A stretch of 64,000 nt of DNA from Flavobacterium wongokense (lineage in GTDB: Bacteria > Bacteroidota > Bacteroidia > Flavobacteriales > Flavobacteriaceae), in contig NZ_JAKIHP010000005.1 of NCBI RefSeq assembly GCF_021608265.1, positions 1 to 64,000 on the forward strand, read 5' to 3'. Both the position numbers and the translations under genes were made by a program. Positions 22,401 through 32,159 of this stretch are shown piece after piece (within the stretch, counting starts at the first letter, position 1; the number at the start of each line of letters is the position of its first letter). The notes under the pieces are model-generated. The model searched no databases. It worked only from the letters and a program-made list of their open reading frames with translations, and was not told the origin of the DNA.

Positions 22401-22408
22401 CAAATTTA
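22401..22408 (-). promoter_or_regulatory. Candidate -7 box of carA
   Basis: The minus strand reads TAAATTTG, an exact TAnnTTTG match, 17 bp before the carA ATG. No -33 TTG is seen at 17-21 bp. Confidence 0.5.
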
Positions 22409-22463
22409 TTTATTTCCTTAGAAATATTTTAGAAAGAATTATTAAAGTTTATAAACATTTCGC

Positions 22464-22514
22464 TTAGCCCCGATTGCAGCAAGCTACCATGTAGCGCGGA
22501 AAGCGGGACTGAAC
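22464..22514. repeat. REP-like intergenic palindrome
   Basis: A GC-richer block in an AT-rich spacer starts TTAGCCCCGATTGCAGC and ends GCGGAAAGCGGGACTGAA. The CCCG and CGGG ends can pair around a short centre. From memory, blocks of this TTAGCCCCGAT...AGCGGGAC type are scattered between genes in many Flavobacterium genomes. Only one copy is in this window, so the repeat nature is not shown here. Confidence 0.45.
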
Positions 22515-22555
22515 TTGTTTAGAAAGGAAAACGTGTGCTTCAAAAAATCCAAAAA

Positions 22556-22585
22556 AAAAGGATAAACAAAAATGTTTATCCTTTT
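22556..22585 (-). terminator. Terminator of the ribosomal operon (after rplQ)
   Basis: A perfect 13-bp stem AAAAGGATAAACA/TGTTTATCCTTTT with an AAAA loop is followed on the minus strand by a run of nine T. It lies 20 bp after the rplQ stop and closes the long translation operon. Confidence 0.85.
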
Positions 22586-22605
22586 AATATTTGAGTTGGC
22601 AGTCA

Positions 22606-23298
22606 TTATGCCTCTTCGTCTTTTTTGTCCTCTTCAGTAGCTGGTGCTTCTGGAGTTTCTGGTGCTTCGTCAGCTGGAGTCTCTTCCACTTCTGCAACTG
22701 CAGGAGCTTCTTCTACAACTTCAGGAGTTTCTACTTCAGCAACCGGAGTTTCCTCAACTGCTGGAGTTTCTACAACCTCTGCAGCAGGAGTTTCAACAAC
22801 TTCTTCTACAATTGGAGCTACTTCTTCTACAACTGGTGCAGCAGCAACCGGAGCTTTAGGAGCAGCAGGAGTTTCAGTCGTTTTCTTAGCACGACGTGTT
22901 CTACCTTTTTTCTCTTCTTTTTTACCTCCGTTGTATAGTTCGTTGAAGTCAACCAATTCGATCATGGCCATATCAGCGTTATCTCCAAGACGGTTACCCA
23001 TCTTAATGATACGTGTATATCCACCTGGACGGTCACCAACTTTTGCAGCTACTTCCCTGAAAAGTTCAGTAACTCCGTATTTGTTTCTCAAGTAAGCGAA
23101 AACAATACGACGGTTGTGGGTTGTATCCTCTTTTGATTTTGTAATAAGCGGCTCAATGAATTGTTTCAACGCTTTTGCTTTAGCAACAGTAGTGTTGATA
23201 CGTTTGTGCTCGATAAGAGAACAAGCCATGTTAGCCAACATAGATTTTCTATGTCCAGTCTGTCTGCTTAAGTGATTTACTTTTTTTCCGTGTCTCAT
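22606..23298 (-). CDS. rplQ: 50S ribosomal protein L17 with long acidic tail
   Basis: Residues 1-120 are normal L17: [20 protein letters not shown] at the N-terminus and [28 protein letters not shown] near 90-118. L17 binds 23S rRNA at the exit-tunnel side of the 50S subunit. A further ~100 residues form a low-complexity tail of Val, Glu, Ala, Pro and Thr, with recurring VEEVAP, VVETPA and VEETP units, after a short basic linker [14 protein letters not shown]. The family is usually 115-165 residues, so 230 is long. It is the last gene of the operon, after rpoA. Confidence 0.95.
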   Translation of the reverse strand: MRHGKKVNHLSRQTGHRKSMLANMACSLIEHKRINTTVAKAKALKQFIEPLITKSKEDTTHNRRIVFAYLRNKYGVTELFREVAAKVGDRPGGYTRIIKMGNRLGDNADMAMIELVDFNELYNGGKKEEKKGRTRRAKKTTETPAAPKAPVAAAPVVEEVAPIVEEVVETPAAEVVETPAVEETPVAEVETPEVVEEAPAVAEVEETPADEAPETPEAPATEEDKKDEEA

Positions 23299-23359
23299 GA
23301 CGTGTTTTTTTAACCTTCATCTTGCTCAATCCTCTTTGGAGAGCAAAATATGAAGTAAT

Positions 23360-24352
23360 TTATTCTTTATCTAATTTGTATTTACCTAAGTCCATTCCGA
23401 AAGTAAGATTCTTGTTGGCAACCAATTCGTCTAACTCAGTTAGCGATTTTTTACCGAAGTTACGGAACTTCATTAAGTCATTTTTGTTGAAAGATACTAG
23501 ATCTCCAAGTGTATCAACTTCTGCTGCTTTCAAACAGTTTAGTGCACGAACTGAAAGATCCATGTCAACTAATTTTGTTTTAAGCAATTGTCTCATGTGT
23601 AATGATTCCTCATCATAAGACTCAGTTTGAGCAATTTCATCAGCTTCAAGCGTGATTCTCTCATCAGAGAATAACATAAAGTGGTGAATTAAAACTTTGG
23701 CAGCTTCTGTTAGGGCATCTTTTGGATTGATAGAACCATCAGTCTTGATTTCGAAAACCAATTTTTCATAATCTGTTTTTTGCTCTACACGGAAGTTTTC
23801 AATAGCATATTTTACATTCTTTACCGGAGTAAAGATTGAGTCTGTAAAGATAGTACCGATTGCTGCGTTTTGTTTTTTGTTCTCTTCTGCAGGAACATAA
23901 CCACGACCTTTCTCGATAGTCAGTTCCATATTAAGATTTACTTTGCTATCTAAGTTACAGATAACCAATTCCGGATTCAACACCTGGAAACCAGAGATGA
24001 ATTTTTGGAAATCACCAGCTGTAATCTGATCTTTTCCTGAGATAGAAATCGAAACTGTTTCGTTATCCACATCCTCAATCTGACGTTTGAAACGCACTTG
24101 TTTAAGGTTTAGGATAATTTCAGTAACGTCCTCTACAACACCAGAAATAGTTGAGAATTCATGCTCTACTCCATCAATTCTGATAGATGTAATCGCATAA
24201 CCTTCCAAAGCAGAAAGTAAAACTCTTCTTAGTGCGTTACCAACAGTCAATCCGTATCCTGGTTCTAAAGGTCTGAATTCAAACTTACCTTCAAAATCGG
24301 TTGAATCGATCATGATAACTTTATCGGGCTTCTGAAAATTAAATATTGCCAT
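23360..24352 (-). CDS. rpoA: RNA polymerase alpha subunit
   Basis: A 330-residue subunit. The N-terminal dimerisation and assembly domain (residues 1-230) shows [31 protein letters not shown]-type conservation. The C-terminal domain (about 250-325), which contacts DNA and regulators, contains [20 protein letters not shown] and [12 protein letters not shown]. It lies in the alpha operon, 21 bp after rpsD and 61 bp before rplQ. Confidence 0.98.
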   Translation of the reverse strand: MAIFNFQKPDKVIMIDSTDFEGKFEFRPLEPGYGLTVGNALRRVLLSALEGYAITSIRIDGVEHEFSTISGVVEDVTEIILNLKQVRFKRQIEDVDNETVSISISGKDQITAGDFQKFISGFQVLNPELVICNLDSKVNLNMELTIEKGRGYVPAEENKKQNAAIGTIFTDSIFTPVKNVKYAIENFRVEQKTDYEKLVFEIKTDGSINPKDALTEAAKVLIHHFMLFSDERITLEADEIAQTESYDEESLHMRQLLKTKLVDMDLSVRALNCLKAAEVDTLGDLVSFNKNDLMKFRNFGKKSLTELDELVANKNLTFGMDLGKYKLDKE

Positions 24353-24373
24353 AATTTAGACTAATGTCAATTA

Positions 24374-24979
24374 TTATTTGTTGTACAACTCTACGATTAA
24401 TTGTTCTTTAATGTTTTCTGGAATTTGAAGTCTTTGAGGAACAGAAACGAAAGTTCCTTCCTTAGTGTCATTATTCCAAGTAATCCACTCATAAACCTGA
24501 GATGAATTTGATAATGAACGCTCGATAGCTTCAACAGATTTTGATTTTTCACGAACTGCTACTTTATCACCTGGCTTTAAGTGGTAAGAAGGAATGTTTA
24601 CTACTTCTCCGTTTACGGTAATGTGTCTGTGAGAAACGATTTGCCTTGCACCTCTACGAGATGGAGCAATTCCCATTCTGTAAACAACATTATCCAAACG
24701 AGCTTCACATAATTGCAAAAGGATTTCACCTGTTACACCGTGGGAAGCAGCTGCTTTTTCATACATTTTACGGAACTGGCGCTCTAATATTCCATAAGAA
24801 TATTTAGCTTTCTGCTTTTCCATCAACTGTACAGCGTACTCTGATTTTTTACCTCTTTTTTTAGCCATCCCGTGTTGTCCAGGAGGATAATTTCTTTTTT
24901 CGAAGGCTTTGTCTTCTCCGAAGATTGCTTCGCCAAATTTACGAGCAATTTTTGTTTGTGGACCAGTATATCTTGCCAT
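24374..24979 (-). CDS. rpsD: 30S ribosomal protein S4
   Basis: A 201-residue primary 16S rRNA-binding protein that nucleates 30S assembly. The N-terminal NYPPGQHG and [20 protein letters not shown] regions and the S4 RNA-binding domain ([22 protein letters not shown], then HITVNG) are intact. The zinc-binding cysteine cluster of some S4 proteins is absent. In enterobacteria S4 represses the alpha operon. An 83-bp gap with a hairpin precedes this gene. Confidence 0.97.
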   Translation of the reverse strand: MARYTGPQTKIARKFGEAIFGEDKAFEKRNYPPGQHGMAKKRGKKSEYAVQLMEKQKAKYSYGILERQFRKMYEKAAASHGVTGEILLQLCEARLDNVVYRMGIAPSRRGARQIVSHRHITVNGEVVNIPSYHLKPGDKVAVREKSKSVEAIERSLSNSSQVYEWITWNNDTKEGTFVSVPQRLQIPENIKEQLIVELYNK

Positions 24980-24999
24980 TTTAAATTGTTTTTAGACAG

Positions 25000-25037
25000 C
25001 GGTTATGAATTCAGGTCAATAAATCCTCCGATAACCG
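25000..25037 (-). promoter_or_regulatory. Hairpin in the rpsK-rpsD gap
   Basis: The arms CGGTTAT (25000-25006) and ATAACCG (25031-25037) pair perfectly around a 24-nt loop. They lie in an 83-bp gap where neighbouring genes are spaced by about 2-20 bp. A site of S4 control is possible but not shown. Confidence 0.35.
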
Positions 25038-25062
25038 TAACTCTGCCTGTGTTATACTATAA

Positions 25063-25446
25063 TTATACTCTTCGTCTTTTAGGAGGACGACATCCATTAT
25101 GCGGCATTGGAGTAACGTCAATGATTTCTGTTACTTCAATTCCTGAGTTATGAATAGAACGGATTGCAGACTCACGTCCGTTTCCTGGTCCTTTTACATA
25201 AACTTTTACTTTTTTAAGTCCTGCTTCTAATGCAATTTTTCCACAGTCTTCTGCTGCCATCTGAGCTGCATACGGAGTGTTCTTTTTAGAACCTCTAAAG
25301 CCCATTTTACCAGCTGATGACCAAGAAATAACTTCACCTTTTTTGTTTGTTAACGAAATAATGATGTTGTTAAAGGTTGCATTAATATGCGCTTCGCCCG
25401 TTGATTCAACGATAACTTTACGTTTTTTTGTAGTCGCTTTAGCCAT
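25063..25446 (-). CDS. rpsK: 30S ribosomal protein S11
   Basis: A 127-residue protein of the 30S platform that contacts mRNA near the E site. Conserved blocks [38 protein letters not shown] and the C-terminal [18 protein letters not shown] are present. It lies 8 bp downstream of rpsM in standard alpha-operon order. Confidence 0.97.
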   Translation of the reverse strand: MAKATTKKRKVIVESTGEAHINATFNNIIISLTNKKGEVISWSSAGKMGFRGSKKNTPYAAQMAAEDCGKIALEAGLKKVKVYVKGPGNGRESAIRSIHNSGIEVTEIIDVTPMPHNGCRPPKRRRV

Positions 25447-25454
25447 ATTACTTA

Positions 25455-25829
25455 TTATTTAGTTGCTTTTTTCTTGTTAGCAACAGTTTTTCTTTTACCT
25501 TTTCTTGTTCTAGAGTTGTTCTTAGTTCTTTGTCCTCTTAACGGAAGACCAGATCTGTGACGGATACCTCTATAACATCCAATGTCCATTAAACGTTTGA
25601 TGTGTAATGAAACTTCTGAACGAAGCTCACCTTCAATTTTGTAATACGACACAGCATCACGGATTGCTCCGATTTGCTCATCATTCCAATCTTGAACTTT
25701 TGTATCTTGGCTTACTTGAGCTTTTTCTAAAATCTCAATAGCTCTACTTTTACCAATTCCGAAGATGTAGGTTAAAGCGATAACTCCTCTTTTGTTTTTA
25801 GGTATATCTACCCCTGCTATTCTTGCCAT
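25455..25829 (-). CDS. rpsM: 30S ribosomal protein S13
   Basis: A 124-residue protein of the 30S head that touches the P-site tRNA and the 50S subunit. It begins [25 protein letters not shown] and ends with the basic [20 protein letters not shown] tail. It starts 2 bp after the rpmJ stop, so the two are probably coupled. Confidence 0.97.
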   Translation of the reverse strand: MARIAGVDIPKNKRGVIALTYIFGIGKSRAIEILEKAQVSQDTKVQDWNDEQIGAIRDAVSYYKIEGELRSEVSLHIKRLMDIGCYRGIRHRSGLPLRGQRTKNNSRTRKGKRKTVANKKKATK

Positions 25830-25831
25830 AA

Positions 25832-25948
25832 CTATCCTTGTCTTTGTTTAAATCTAGGATTCTTTTTGTTGATTACGTATAATCTGCCTTTTCTGCGTAC
25901 AATAATACACTCGGCACTTCTTTTCTTAACTGATGCTCTTACTTTCAT
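25832..25948 (-). CDS. rpmJ: 50S ribosomal protein L36, zinc-free form
   Basis: A 38-codon gene between infA and rpsM. It starts [20 protein letters not shown] and ends NPRFKQRQG. Of the four zinc ligands in the usual L36 (three Cys and one His), only Cys14 is kept; position 11 is Ser, 27 is Asn and 32 is Phe. It is therefore the zinc-independent form. L36 lies at the base of the 50S stalk region. Spacing is 10 bp from infA and 2 bp to rpsM. Confidence 0.95.
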
Positions 25949-25958
25949 TGTAATACTT

Positions 25959-26174
25959 TTAATATCTATAAGTAATTCTTGCTTTGGATAAATCGTAAGG
26001 GCTCATTTCCAGTTTCACTTTGTCACCAGGTAACAATTTGATGTAATGCATACGCATTTTTCCAGAGATGTGAGCAATCACGACGTGTCCGTTTTCTAAT
26101 TCTACTCGGAACATTGCATTTGACAATGCTTCAATTATTGATCCGTCTTGTTCTATTGCTGATTGTTTTGCCAT
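25959..26174 (-). CDS. infA: Translation initiation factor IF-1
   Basis: A 71-residue OB-fold protein that occupies the A site of the 30S subunit during initiation. It contains [39 protein letters not shown] and [11 protein letters not shown], as expected for the family. It lies 5 bp after secY; map and adk, which occur here in many bacteria, are absent. Confidence 0.97.
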   Translation of the reverse strand: MAKQSAIEQDGSIIEALSNAMFRVELENGHVVIAHISGKMRMHYIKLLPGDKVKLEMSPYDLSKARITYRY

Positions 26175-26179
26175 AAAAA

Positions 26180-27523
26180 TTAAGCTACTGCTTTTCTATT
26201 TTTACCACTTTTCATCAATCCATCATAGTGCTTATTCAATAAATAAGAATTTATTTGTTGAATAGTATCGATAGCAACACCAACCATAATGATCAATGAG
26301 GTACCACCATAGAACATTGCCCAAGATTGTTGAACACCAAGACCTACTACAAGAGCTGGGAACACAGCAATCAAAGCAAGAAATAATGAACCAGGGAATG
26401 TTATTAAAGACATGATTCTATCTAAGAAATCAGCCGTTTCGATTCCAGGTTTAACACCAGGAATAAATCCGCCGCTTCTTTTCAAATCATCAGCCATTTT
26501 ATTTGTAGGGACAGTAATTGCTGTATAAAAGAATGTAAAAATTACAATCAATGAAGCAAAAACCACACAATACCATAGACCAAACATATTACTGAAAGTA
26601 CTTGCAATAGATTGCGATGTTTCAGATTTTGAAAGTCCTGCAACTGCAGCTGGTATGAACATGATTGCCTGTGCAAAGATGATTGGCATAACTCCGGCAG
26701 AATTCAGTTTCAATGGAATCCATTGTCTGTTTCCTCCCATCATGTCTTGTTCGAAATCTCCTGTTGTTGTACGACGGGCGTATTGTACCGGGATTTTTCT
26801 AACAGCCATTACTAACAATACACATGCAATAATTACCAATAACCAAACTATGATTTCAAGTACCAACAACATTGGTCCACCATTATTATTGGTAACCTTT
26901 GAAGTAAATTCCTGGAATAATGCTTGTGGAAGCCTTGCCAAGATACCCACCATAATCAATAGTGAAATACCATTACCAATACCTTTATCCGTAATTTTTT
27001 CTCCTAACCACATTGCAAAAATAGTTCCCGTTGTAAGGATCAAAACAGATGAGAATAAGAATGAGAATGAATCAAATCCTAAAAGGAATGCACTACTTGG
27101 TAAAGTTCTGTACAAGTTATAGATATAACCTGGACCTTGTACCAAAGTAATAGCGATGGTTAACCATCTTGTAATTTGATTTAATTTCTTTCTACCGCTT
27201 TCTCCGTCTTTTTGTAATTTTTGCAAATAAGGAATAGCAATACCCATCAACTGAACAACGATTGAAGCAGAAATGTACGGCATGATACCCAACGCAAATA
27301 CTGACGCTTTTGAGAAAGCTCCTCCGGTAAACATGTCAAGGATCGATCCGATACCTTTATCTGTCTGACCAGCTAAGCTGTGCAATTGAGTAGCATCAAT
27401 ACCTGGTAGCGTTACGTGCGCTCCAAATCTGTAAACTAATAATAGTCCTAGAGTTACTAAGATTCTATTCTTTAGCTCTTCTATTTTCCAAACATTCAAA
27501 AATGATTCAAAAAATTTCTTCAT
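26180..27523 (-). CDS. secY: Protein translocase subunit SecY
   Basis: A 447-residue inner-membrane channel with about ten hydrophobic segments. Recognisable SecY regions are [12 protein letters not shown] near 31-43, the plug region after it, [18 protein letters not shown], and the cytoplasmic loop with [36 protein letters not shown]. It lies in the spc operon between rplO (11 bp) and infA (5 bp). Confidence 0.98.
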   Translation of the reverse strand: MKKFFESFLNVWKIEELKNRILVTLGLLLVYRFGAHVTLPGIDATQLHSLAGQTDKGIGSILDMFTGGAFSKASVFALGIMPYISASIVVQLMGIAIPYLQKLQKDGESGRKKLNQITRWLTIAITLVQGPGYIYNLYRTLPSSAFLLGFDSFSFLFSSVLILTTGTIFAMWLGEKITDKGIGNGISLLIMVGILARLPQALFQEFTSKVTNNNGGPMLLVLEIIVWLLVIIACVLLVMAVRKIPVQYARRTTTGDFEQDMMGGNRQWIPLKLNSAGVMPIIFAQAIMFIPAAVAGLSKSETSQSIASTFSNMFGLWYCVVFASLIVIFTFFYTAITVPTNKMADDLKRSGGFIPGVKPGIETADFLDRIMSLITFPGSLFLALIAVFPALVVGLGVQQSWAMFYGGTSLIIMVGVAIDTIQQINSYLLNKHYDGLMKSGKNRKAVA

Positions 27524-27534
27524 TGTTCTTATGA

Positions 27535-27987
27535 TTATAGTTCTACAGCTTCTCCACCAGCAGCTTCGATAGCAGCTTTTGCAGTAGCAGTAAATTTATG
27601 TGCAGATACTTTTAATTTTGCTTTTAATTCTCCTCTACCAAGGATTTTAACTACTTCGTTTTTAGTAGCCAAACGGTTTTCAACAAATACTGTAAAATCT
27701 ACAGTATCGGTAACAATTCCGTTGTCAACCAATAATTGAAGAGCGTCAAGATTTACGCCTTGATATTCTACACGATTAACGTTTTTGAAACCAAACTTAG
27801 GCACACGTCTTTGAAGTGGCATCTGACCTCCTTCAAAACCAATCTTTTTAGAATAACCAGAACGAGACTTAGCTCCTTTGTGACCTCTTGCAGAAGTACC
27901 ACCTTTACCAGAACCTTCTCCTCTACCTAATCTTTTATTTTGATTATGCGTCGAACCTTCAGCAGGTTGTAAGTTACTTAAATTCAT
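27535..27987 (-). CDS. rplO: 50S ribosomal protein L15
   Basis: A 150-residue 23S rRNA-binding protein. The Gly/Lys-rich N-terminal extension ([26 protein letters not shown] type) and the [18 protein letters not shown] motif identify it, and the globular C-terminal domain ends [14 protein letters not shown]. It lies 11 bp downstream of rpmD. Confidence 0.97.
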   Translation of the reverse strand: MNLSNLQPAEGSTHNQNKRLGRGEGSGKGGTSARGHKGAKSRSGYSKKIGFEGGQMPLQRRVPKFGFKNVNRVEYQGVNLDALQLLVDNGIVTDTVDFTVFVENRLATKNEVVKILGRGELKAKLKVSAHKFTATAKAAIEAAGGEAVEL

Positions 27988-27998
27988 AACTATGATTG

Positions 27999-28181
27999 TT
28001 ATTTAACTTCCTCTACGGAAACTAAGTGTTTAACTTTATTTATCATTCCAAGGATCGCAGGATTTGAATCATGCTCTACAACCTGGCCCATTTTACGAAG
28101 ACCTAAAGCCTCTAATCCTCTTTTTTGTGTAAGTGGACAGTTGATTTTGCTTCTAACTTGTTTTACTAATAATTTTGCCAT
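27999..28181 (-). CDS. rpmD: 50S ribosomal protein L30
   Basis: A 60-residue protein with the family pattern [30 protein letters not shown] and a C-terminal [13 protein letters not shown] strand. Length is typical. It lies between rpsE (12 bp) and rplO (11 bp). Confidence 0.96.
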   Translation of the reverse strand: MAKLLVKQVRSKINCPLTQKRGLEALGLRKMGQVVEHDSNPAILGMINKVKHLVSVEEVK

Positions 28182-28193
28182 GTTTTCCTTGAA

Positions 28194-28718
28194 TTATCCT
28201 TTAAAAACTTTTTCTAAAGAAATACCTCTTTGTTTTGCAACAGTAACGGCACTTCTCATTTGTAATAAAGCATCGAAAGTTGCTTTTACCACGTTGTGAG
28301 GGTTTGATGAACCTTGAGATTTTGACAATACATCGTGAATACCTACTGACTCAAGTACCGCACGTACCGCACCACCGGCGATAACTCCTGTACCATGAGA
28401 AGCTGGCATCAAAAATACTGCTGCTCCACCAAATTTTCCTTTTTGTTCGTGAGGTACTGATTGTCCGCTCAAAGGAATTCTAACCAAGTTTTTCTTTGCA
28501 TCTTCCACCGCTTTTGCGATTGCTTCAGAAACGTCTTTAGATTTTCCTAATCCGTGACCCACAACACCGTTTTCATCACCTACAACAACAATTGCAGAAA
28601 AACCGAAAGCTCTTCCTCCTTTTGTTACTTTGGTAACACGATTTACACTTACCAAACGATCTTTCAATTCAAGACCGCTAGGTTTTACTATTTCTACGTT
28701 TTTATATCCGTTATACAT
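28194..28718 (-). CDS. rpsE: 30S ribosomal protein S5
   Basis: A 174-residue protein at the mRNA entry channel that affects decoding accuracy. The N-terminal double-stranded-RNA-binding-like domain ([30 protein letters not shown]) and the C-terminal domain ([31 protein letters not shown]) are both complete. It lies 6 bp after rplR. Confidence 0.97.
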   Translation of the reverse strand: MYNGYKNVEIVKPSGLELKDRLVSVNRVTKVTKGGRAFGFSAIVVVGDENGVVGHGLGKSKDVSEAIAKAVEDAKKNLVRIPLSGQSVPHEQKGKFGGAAVFLMPASHGTGVIAGGAVRAVLESVGIHDVLSKSQGSSNPHNVVKATFDALLQMRSAVTVAKQRGISLEKVFKG

Positions 28719-28724
28719 AATTTC

Positions 28725-29078
28725 TTAGAATTTTAATCCGGCCTCTCTTGCGCCTTCAGCTAATGATTTAATACGACCGTGATATAAATAACCTCCTCTA
28801 TCGAAAGTTACTTCTGTGATTCCAGCCTTTAAAGCTTTCTCAGCAACCAGTTTTCCAACTGCAGTCGCAACTTCAATACTTGTTCCTTTTGTATCTACTC
28901 CTTTATCTCTCGATGAAGCAGCCAATAAAGTAACTCCATTCACATCATCAATAAGTTGTGTATAGATTTCTTTATTACTTCTGAATACAGAAAGCCTTGG
29001 TCTAGCAGCAGTACCGCTAACAATCTTTCTGATTCTATACTGGATTCTCTGTCTTCTTTCAGTTTTTGTTAATGACAT
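28725..29078 (-). CDS. rplR: 50S ribosomal protein L18
   Basis: A 117-residue 5S rRNA-binding protein. The basic N-terminus [28 protein letters not shown] and the C-terminal [26 protein letters not shown] match the family. It lies between rplF (11 bp) and rpsE (6 bp). Confidence 0.97.
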   Translation of the reverse strand: MSLTKTERRQRIQYRIRKIVSGTAARPRLSVFRSNKEIYTQLIDDVNGVTLLAASSRDKGVDTKGTSIEVATAVGKLVAEKALKAGITEVTFDRGGYLYHGRIKSLAEGAREAGLKF

Positions 29079-29089
29079 AATACTACTTT

Positions 29090-29632
29090 TTACGCTGATT
29101 TACCTGCTTTTCTTCTCAATACTTCACCAACAAACTTAACTCCTTTACCTTTGTAAGGCTCTGGCTTACGGAAACCTCTGATTTTCGCAGCGATAGCTCC
29201 AATAAGTTGTTTGTCATGAGATGTTAACTTCACGATTGGGTTTTTACCTTTCTCAGAGATTGTTTCCAATTTAACTTCTGGAGCTAATTCTAAAACAATG
29301 TTGTGGGAGAAACCTAATGCTAAGTCTAATTTTTGTCCTTGGTTTGAAGCTCTGTAACCTACTCCAACCAATTCTAGTTCTTTTGTAAAACCTTCAGATA
29401 CACCAGTAACCATATTGCTGATTAATGATCTGTATAATCCGTGTTTTGCTCTGTGATCTTTACTATCAGATGGTCTTTCAACAGTGATTTGACCTTCTTC
29501 AACTTTAATAGCTACGTCTGCGTAGTCTTGTGTAAGTTGACCTAATTTTCCTTTTACGGTAACTGTAGTTTCGTTTACTTCAACAGTTACACCTGCAGGA
29601 ATTGAAATTGGATTTTTACCTATTCTTGACAT
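29090..29632 (-). CDS. rplF: 50S ribosomal protein L6
   Basis: A 180-residue protein near the sarcin-ricin loop. Two related L6 domains are present, beginning [14 protein letters not shown] and ending with [22 protein letters not shown]. Length is typical, and it lies 13 bp after rpsH. Confidence 0.97.
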   Translation of the reverse strand: MSRIGKNPISIPAGVTVEVNETTVTVKGKLGQLTQDYADVAIKVEEGQITVERPSDSKDHRAKHGLYRSLISNMVTGVSEGFTKELELVGVGYRASNQGQKLDLALGFSHNIVLELAPEVKLETISEKGKNPIVKLTSHDKQLIGAIAAKIRGFRKPEPYKGKGVKFVGEVLRRKAGKSA

Positions 29633-29645
29633 GTTTAACTATTTT

Positions 29646-30044
29646 TTAGTATACGTAACAAATTACTTCTCCACCAACATTTAATTGCTTAGCTTGTTTC
29701 CCAGTCATAAGACCTTTTGAAGTTGAAACAATAGCAATTCCTAAACCGTTAAGGATTCTAGGTAATTTTGAAGCACCTGCGTACTTACGTAAACCTGGTT
29801 TACTAATTCTTTGGATATCTTTGATTACTGAGTCTTTAGTATCTTTATCATACTTAAGAGCGATTTTGATGGTACCTTGTACGGTAGCGTCATCAAACTT
29901 GTAACTCAAAATATACCCTTGATCGAATAAAATTTTTGTGATTTCTTTTTTTAGATTAGATGCTGGGATCTCAACCACTTTGTGGTTAGCTCTCACTGCA
30001 TTCCTAATTCTAGTCAGAAAATCTGCAATAGGATCTGTATACAT
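29646..30044 (-). CDS. rpsH: 30S ribosomal protein S8
   Basis: A 132-residue primary 16S rRNA-binding protein. [14 protein letters not shown] at the start and [27 protein letters not shown] at the end are diagnostic. In E. coli S8 represses spc-operon translation. Here a 141-bp structured gap separates it from rpsN, far more than elsewhere in the operon. Confidence 0.97.
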   Translation of the reverse strand: MYTDPIADFLTRIRNAVRANHKVVEIPASNLKKEITKILFDQGYILSYKFDDATVQGTIKIALKYDKDTKDSVIKDIQRISKPGLRKYAGASKLPRILNGLGIAIVSTSKGLMTGKQAKQLNVGGEVICYVY

Positions 30045-30117
30045 ATTTATTAAATTGCGGCAACGGTTTTCAAAAGAACTATTCTATTGAACCTGAAGCC
30101 ATTAAACTCTACTTTAA

Positions 30118-30172
30118 AGCAGATAATTGCACGGTTCCCGGCAAAAATCCGGCAAATGTACAATTATCTGCT
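30118..30172 (-). promoter_or_regulatory. Long hairpin in the rpsN-rpsH gap
   Basis: The arms at 30118-30129 (AGCAGATAATTG) and 30161-30172 (CAATTATCTGCT) form a perfect 12-bp stem. The 31-nt loop contains two copies of TTGCCGG on the transcript strand. No T-run follows, so it is not an ordinary terminator. A leader-type regulatory or processing structure ahead of rpsH is an inference. Confidence 0.5.
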
Positions 30173-30185
30173 GAAATACCAACTA

Positions 30186-30455
30186 TTACCAGCTGGCTTT
30201 TTTTACTCCTGGTATCAATCCTTGATTGGCCATTTCACGGAATGTAACACGTGAAATACCGAATTGACGCATATAACCTCTTGGTCTTCCAGTTAATTTA
30301 CAACGATTGTGCATACGAACTGGTGAAGCATTTTTTGGTAATTTTTGTAACCCTTCGTAATCTCCAGCTTCTAATAAAGCCTTTCTTTTCTCAGCGTACT
30401 TTGCTACCGTTTTAGCTCTTTTAACCTCACGGGCCTTCATTGATTCTTTAGCCAT
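30186..30455 (-). CDS. rpsN: 30S ribosomal protein S14, zinc-free form
   Basis: An 89-residue long-form S14. It contains [31 protein letters not shown] and ends IPGVKKASW. The CxxC pairs of the short zinc-binding S14 are absent; only one Cys remains. It lies 3 bp after rplE and before the 141-bp gap. Confidence 0.96.
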   Translation of the reverse strand: MAKESMKAREVKRAKTVAKYAEKRKALLEAGDYEGLQKLPKNASPVRMHNRCKLTGRPRGYMRQFGISRVTFREMANQGLIPGVKKASW

Positions 30456-30458
30456 GTC

Positions 30459-31010
30459 TTAATTCTTTTTAAAAGGTAAACCTAATTCTGCTAATAATGA
30501 TTGAGCTTCTTTATCTGTGTTTGCAGACGTTACGAATGTAATATCCAAACCTGATATTTTGTTTACTTTGTCAATATCAATTTCAGGGAAAATGATTTGC
30601 TCAGTAACACCAAGGTTGTAATTACCTCTTCCGTCAAAACCAGTAGCTTTGATACCATTAAAATCTCTAACACGTGGTAAAGATGATGTGATAAGTCTGT
30701 CTAAAAACTCATACATTCTTTCTCCTCTAAGAGTAACTTTTGCTCCAATCGGCATGCCTTTTCTCAATTTGAAAGACGCAACGTCTTTCTTAGAGATTGT
30801 AGCAACTGCTTTTTGTCCAGTAACTTTTGTCAACTCTTCAACTGCATAGTCAACTAGTTTTTTATCAGATACTGCAGCTCCAACTCCACGGCTCAAAACG
30901 ATTTTTTCCAATTTAGGAACTTCCATTACGTTTTTGTAACCGAACTCTTCTTTAAGGGCAGCAATTACTCTGTCCTTATATTCTTGCTTAAGTCTTGGGA
31001 TATATGCCAT
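30459..31010 (-). CDS. rplE: 50S ribosomal protein L5
   Basis: A 183-residue 5S rRNA-binding protein that contacts the P-site tRNA and the 30S head. [40 protein letters not shown] and [18 protein letters not shown] are conserved. It lies 2 bp after rplX. Confidence 0.97.
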   Translation of the reverse strand: MAYIPRLKQEYKDRVIAALKEEFGYKNVMEVPKLEKIVLSRGVGAAVSDKKLVDYAVEELTKVTGQKAVATISKKDVASFKLRKGMPIGAKVTLRGERMYEFLDRLITSSLPRVRDFNGIKATGFDGRGNYNLGVTEQIIFPEIDIDKVNKISGLDITFVTSANTDKEAQSLLAELGLPFKKN

Positions 31011-31012
31011 AA

Positions 31013-31297
31013 CTATGCTTTATTAGCTTTTTTTGAATCTTTTTTCGCTCCGCCTTTAGCTGTATCTGCACCACTAACCAATGAAAGGTTTGAGATGTGG
31101 ATAGGAGCTTCCATCTTAACGATTCCTCCTTGAGGGTTTTTAGCACTTGGTTTTGTATGTTTCGAAACCATGTTTACACCTTCAACGATCGCTTTGTTTT
31201 TCTCTCTGTAAACACGCGTAATTTTACCTGTAGTACCTTTGTGGTCTCCAGCGATAACTTTTACTGTATCTCCAGTTTTTACTTTTAACTTTATCAT
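31013..31297 (-). CDS. rplX: 50S ribosomal protein L24
   Basis: A 94-residue assembly-initiator protein. The KOW motif ([21 protein letters not shown]) is at the N-terminus, followed by [13 protein letters not shown] and a Lys/Ala-rich tail. It is slightly shorter than many L24 proteins. It lies 11 bp after rplN and 2 bp before rplE. Confidence 0.96.
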   Translation of the reverse strand: MIKLKVKTGDTVKVIAGDHKGTTGKITRVYREKNKAIVEGVNMVSKHTKPSAKNPQGGIVKMEAPIHISNLSLVSGADTAKGGAKKDSKKANKA

Positions 31298-31308
31298 CTT
31301 ACTATGAA

Positions 31309-31677
31309 TTAAAGCACCTCAGGCGCTAATGATACAATTTTCATGAATTGTTTTTCACGAAGCTCTCTTGCAACCGGACCAAAAACACGAGTTCCTCTCA
31401 TTTCCCCTGCAGCGTTCAAAAGAACACATGCATTGTCATCGAAACGGATATAAGAACCATCAGCTCTTCTCACTTCTTTTTTGGTACGTACAACAACTGC
31501 AGTCGATACAGCACCTTTCTTAACGTTTCCGTTTGGTGTTGCGTCTTTAATTGAAACTACAATTTTATCTCCAACAGAGGCATAACGACGTTTCGTTCCT
31601 CCTAAAACACGGATAGTCAAAACTTCTTTTGCTCCTGTGTTATCTGCTACTTTTAATCTCGATTCCTGTTGTACCAT
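31309..31677 (-). CDS. rplN: 50S ribosomal protein L14
   Basis: A 122-residue protein at the subunit interface. [27 protein letters not shown] and the end [23 protein letters not shown] are family hallmarks. It lies 2 bp after rpsQ. Confidence 0.98.
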
Positions 31678-31679
31678 AA

Positions 31680-31937
31680 TTACTTAGCTCTTTCAATGAT
31701 TTCAACTAATCTCCAACATTTAGTTTTTGATAAAGGTCTTGTTTCCATGATCTTTACTGTATCACCAATGTTACAGTCATTTGTTTCGTCGTGTGCATGA
31801 AACTTTTTAGTTTTCAATACGAACTTACCATATAATGGGTGTTTTACTCTTGTTACCTGTGCCACAACAATAGACTTATCCATTTTGTTTGACGTAACAA
31901 CACCAATTCTTTCTTTTCTTAAATTTCTTTTTTCCAT
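31680..31937 (-). CDS. rpsQ: 30S ribosomal protein S17
   Basis: An 85-residue OB-fold primary binding protein. [19 protein letters not shown] and the C-terminal [18 protein letters not shown] motif are clear. It lies 17 bp after rpmC and 2 bp before rplN. Confidence 0.97.
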   Translation of the reverse strand: MEKRNLRKERIGVVTSNKMDKSIVVAQVTRVKHPLYGKFVLKTKKFHAHDETNDCNIGDTVKIMETRPLSKTKCWRLVEIIERAK

Positions 31938-31954
31938 CTTTTGCTAGTGTACAA

Positions 31955-32146
31955 TTATTGTAACTCTCTTTTAGTTAGTTCAGTTGCTACTCTAGCAACT
32001 GCTCTTCTAGCACTTCTAATTTGAAGTGGATTGGCAATAGGCGAAATAGCGTGAGCATTTCTTAAGTCAGCATACGCTTTTCTTAATTGACTAAGTTTTT
32101 CTTGTAACTCAGCTACAGATAGATTTATAATTTCTGATTGTTTCAT
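31955..32146 (-). CDS. rpmC: 50S ribosomal protein L29
   Basis: A 63-residue two-helix protein near the tunnel exit. The start chosen is the ATG that gives MKQSEIINLSVAELQEKL. An upstream extension in the same frame would overlap rplP and has no family counterpart. The end RRAVARVATELTKREL is typical. Confidence 0.96.
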   Translation of the reverse strand: MKQSEIINLSVAELQEKLSQLRKAYADLRNAHAISPIANPLQIRSARRAVARVATELTKRELQ

Positions 32147-32159
32147 AATTAATTTTAGA

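Noticed and set aside
22591-22938. Plus-strand open frame rich in Phe, Ser, Cys and Trp
   Set aside because: It is the antisense of the repetitive acidic tail of rplQ; the composition is an artefact of that repeat.
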